From Bacteroidota bacterium (GTDB lineage: Bacteria > Bacteroidota > Bacteroidia > UKL13-3): DNA of 7,731 nt. The position numbers and the translations under genes were made by a program. The notes under the pieces are model-generated. The model was not told the origin of the DNA, ran no database searches, and was given only the letters and a program-made list of their open reading frames with translations. The stretch lies in assembly GCA_018883485.1 (NCBI GenBank), contig VEQB01000101.1, positions 1 to 7,731 on the forward strand, given 5' to 3'. Positions 6,816-7,731 of the stretch are shown here, one piece after another; position 1 is the stretch's first letter, and every line of letters begins with the position of its first letter.

Positions 6816-7030
6816 ATAAGTATTGCCAAGCTTTATTATCTGTAAACTACCAGAAGACATCAAACCACAATTGAGGGCAACCATACCAGCAAATCCTTGC
6901 CTATTGAGACATTTGCAAATAACCCAATTTACTTTTCCTTGTGCTGTTCTATGTGTCAGTTTAGCATTTATCTTTCACCAACAAGCAAACTAATGAGCAA
7001 AACAAAATAAAAAATCCAAATAATATACAA
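6816..7030. other. unassigned clpP-clpX intergenic DNA with two open frames
   Basis: The 302-base gap between clpX and clpP holds the clpP terminator at one end and a possible clpX -7 box at the other. Between them no known gene or RNA was recognised. Two frames are open over most of it: a minus-strand one (6816-6974, 53 codons, ending GLMSSGSLQIIKLGNTY, with an ATG that would allow only a 23-residue peptide) and a plus-strand one (6820-6990, 57 codons, containing LPEDIKPQLRATIPANP, no ATG). Neither has a convincing start. The stretch is less AT-rich than an ordinary intergenic region and could be a remnant or a repeated intergenic element. Confidence 0.3.
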
Positions 7031-7031
7031 G

Positions 7032-7064
7032 AAAAAAGGAGCCACCAAATTAGCAACTCCTTTA
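7032..7064 (-). terminator. rho-independent terminator after clpP
   Basis: On the minus strand, 19 bases after the clpP stop codon, AAAGGAG (forward 7057-7063) pairs perfectly with CTCCTTT (forward 7035-7041). The second arm runs straight into a T6 tract (forward 7032-7037). Additional weak pairs (TTGC with GTGG, mostly G-T) can extend the stem inward. The position and shape fit a terminator that ends the clpP transcript and separates it from clpX. Confidence 0.75.
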
Positions 7065-7082
7065 AAGCTTGGTATTGAGAAA

Positions 7083-7731
7083 TTATTTCTTCTCTTCTGG
7101 CTTGTGCTTGGTTAACACATCATCAATCATTCCGTACTCTTTAGCTTCTGCAGCAATCATCCAATAATCTCTATCGCTATCTGCTTGAACCTTATCAAAA
7201 GGCTGCCCACTATGGGTTGAGATAATATCGTATAATTCTTTCTTTAGCTTTTGAATTTCGCGAGCGGTAATTTCGATATCGCTGGCCTGGCCTTGAGCTC
7301 CGCCTAAAGGTTGGTGTATCATTACACGTGCGTGAGGCAAAGCACTTCTTTTACCTGCGGCACCTGCACATAATAATACAGCACCCATTGAGGCAGCTAG
7401 GCCCGTACAAATGGTTGCCACACTAGGGTTTACCCATTGCATAGTATCATAAATACCCAAACCTGCATAAACAGAACCTCCAGGAGAATTGATATACATT
7501 TGAATATCCCTGCGAGGATCCATAGAATCTAAAAATAACAACTGGGCTTGGATAATATTTGCCACATAATCATCTATTGGCATACCCAAGAAAATAATTC
7601 TATCTGCCATTAGGCGAGAGAACACATCTATTTCGCGGAAGTTCATTGGACGCTCTTCAATAACAGTTCTCGTCATACCTTCCATTGAGCTTTCAATGTA
7701 GGCATCCACCTTAATACTGCTTATGCCTTTG
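7083..7731 (-). CDS. clpP: ATP-dependent Clp protease proteolytic subunit ClpP, 5' end outside window
   Basis: Serine protease that forms the double-heptamer degradation chamber served by ClpX in the cytoplasm. Counting from the Val codon at 7707-7709 as residue 1, the catalytic triad is Ser107 (GLAASMGAV), His132 (MIHQPLGG) and Asp181 (SDRDYW). The spacings of 25 and 49 residues equal those in E. coli ClpP. YINSPGGSVYAGLGIYDTM supplies the conserved oxyanion-loop region, and the protein ends in a charged tail KHKPEEKK. The GTG at 7707-7709 is not the start: the frame continues without a stop to the right edge as KGISSIKV, which fits the N-terminal part of Bacteroidota ClpP (a GIS...VD segment before the MT..I.EER stretch). 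At least 215 codons are visible and the true start lies beyond 7731. Transcription ends at the hairpin just downstream. Confidence 0.97.
   Translation of the reverse strand, partial: KGISSIKVDAYIESSMEGMTRTVIEERPMNFREIDVFSRLMADRIIFLGMPIDDYVANIIQAQLLFLDSMDPRRDIQMYINSPGGSVYAGLGIYDTMQWVNPSVATICTGLAASMGAVLLCAGAAGKRSALPHARVMIHQPLGGAQGQASDIEITAREIQKLKKELYDIISTHSGQPFDKVQADSDRDYWMIAAEAKEYGMIDDVLTKHKPEEKK

Noticed and set aside
6826..7072. 10-bp inverted pair as terminal repeats of a small mobile element
   Set aside because: The core AAGCTT is itself palindromic, so a chance match is easy; one arm lies in the clpP terminator region and no target-site duplication is seen.
7707..7709. GTG as the clpP start
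   Set aside because: The frame continues to the window edge with family-like residues, so this is an internal Val codon and the gene is cut by the window.

Overview
The window reads as a piece of a low-GC Bacteroidota genome. The evidence is the form of ClpX and ClpP, A/T-rich leaders with no Shine-Dalgarno-like sequence in front of the visible starts, a Bacteroidota-type -7 box (TAnnTTTG) before clpX, and a lipoprotein version of prohibitin. The class within the phylum cannot be fixed from this sequence. No tRNA, rRNA, CRISPR array or intact insertion sequence was seen.

Left edge (1-894): a minus-strand coding fragment that leaves the window on the left meets, at about 151-171, a plus-strand CorA-type magnesium/cobalt channel that has lost its N-terminal part. 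This abrupt join is either a real rearrangement or an assembly error. The CorA fragment converges on, and overlaps by 6 bases, the next gene.

Middle (889-4066, minus strand): three overlapping genes, transcribed in the order UMF1/Atg22-type MFS transporter, LutA-like cysteine-rich (CCG) protein, Ldh2-type malate/L-lactate dehydrogenase. Their start-stop overlaps suggest one transcript, and together they look like a hydroxy-acid uptake and oxidation unit. The substrate is inference, and the LutB and LutC partners are not in the window.

Next (4087-4620): a short divergent intergenic region with a perfect 7-bp hairpin, then a decayed plus-strand gene of unknown function. That gene carries two in-frame stop codons and ends abruptly beside the prohibitin gene.

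Right part (4629-7731, minus strand): a protein quality-control locus in transcriptional order clpP (start outside the window), rho-independent terminator, about 250 bases of unexplained intergenic DNA, clpX, then a lipoprotein prohibitin/SPFH gene 43 bases downstream. ClpX unfolds substrates and feeds them to the ClpP chamber. The prohibitin is probably co-transcribed with clpX, but sits on the periplasmic side of a membrane.

Most of the window is ordinary housekeeping and accessory metabolism. I did not find a convincing new defence or mobile system. The points most worth checking are the join at the left edge, the LutA-Ldh2-transporter unit, the decayed gene, and the unexplained stretch between clpP and clpX.
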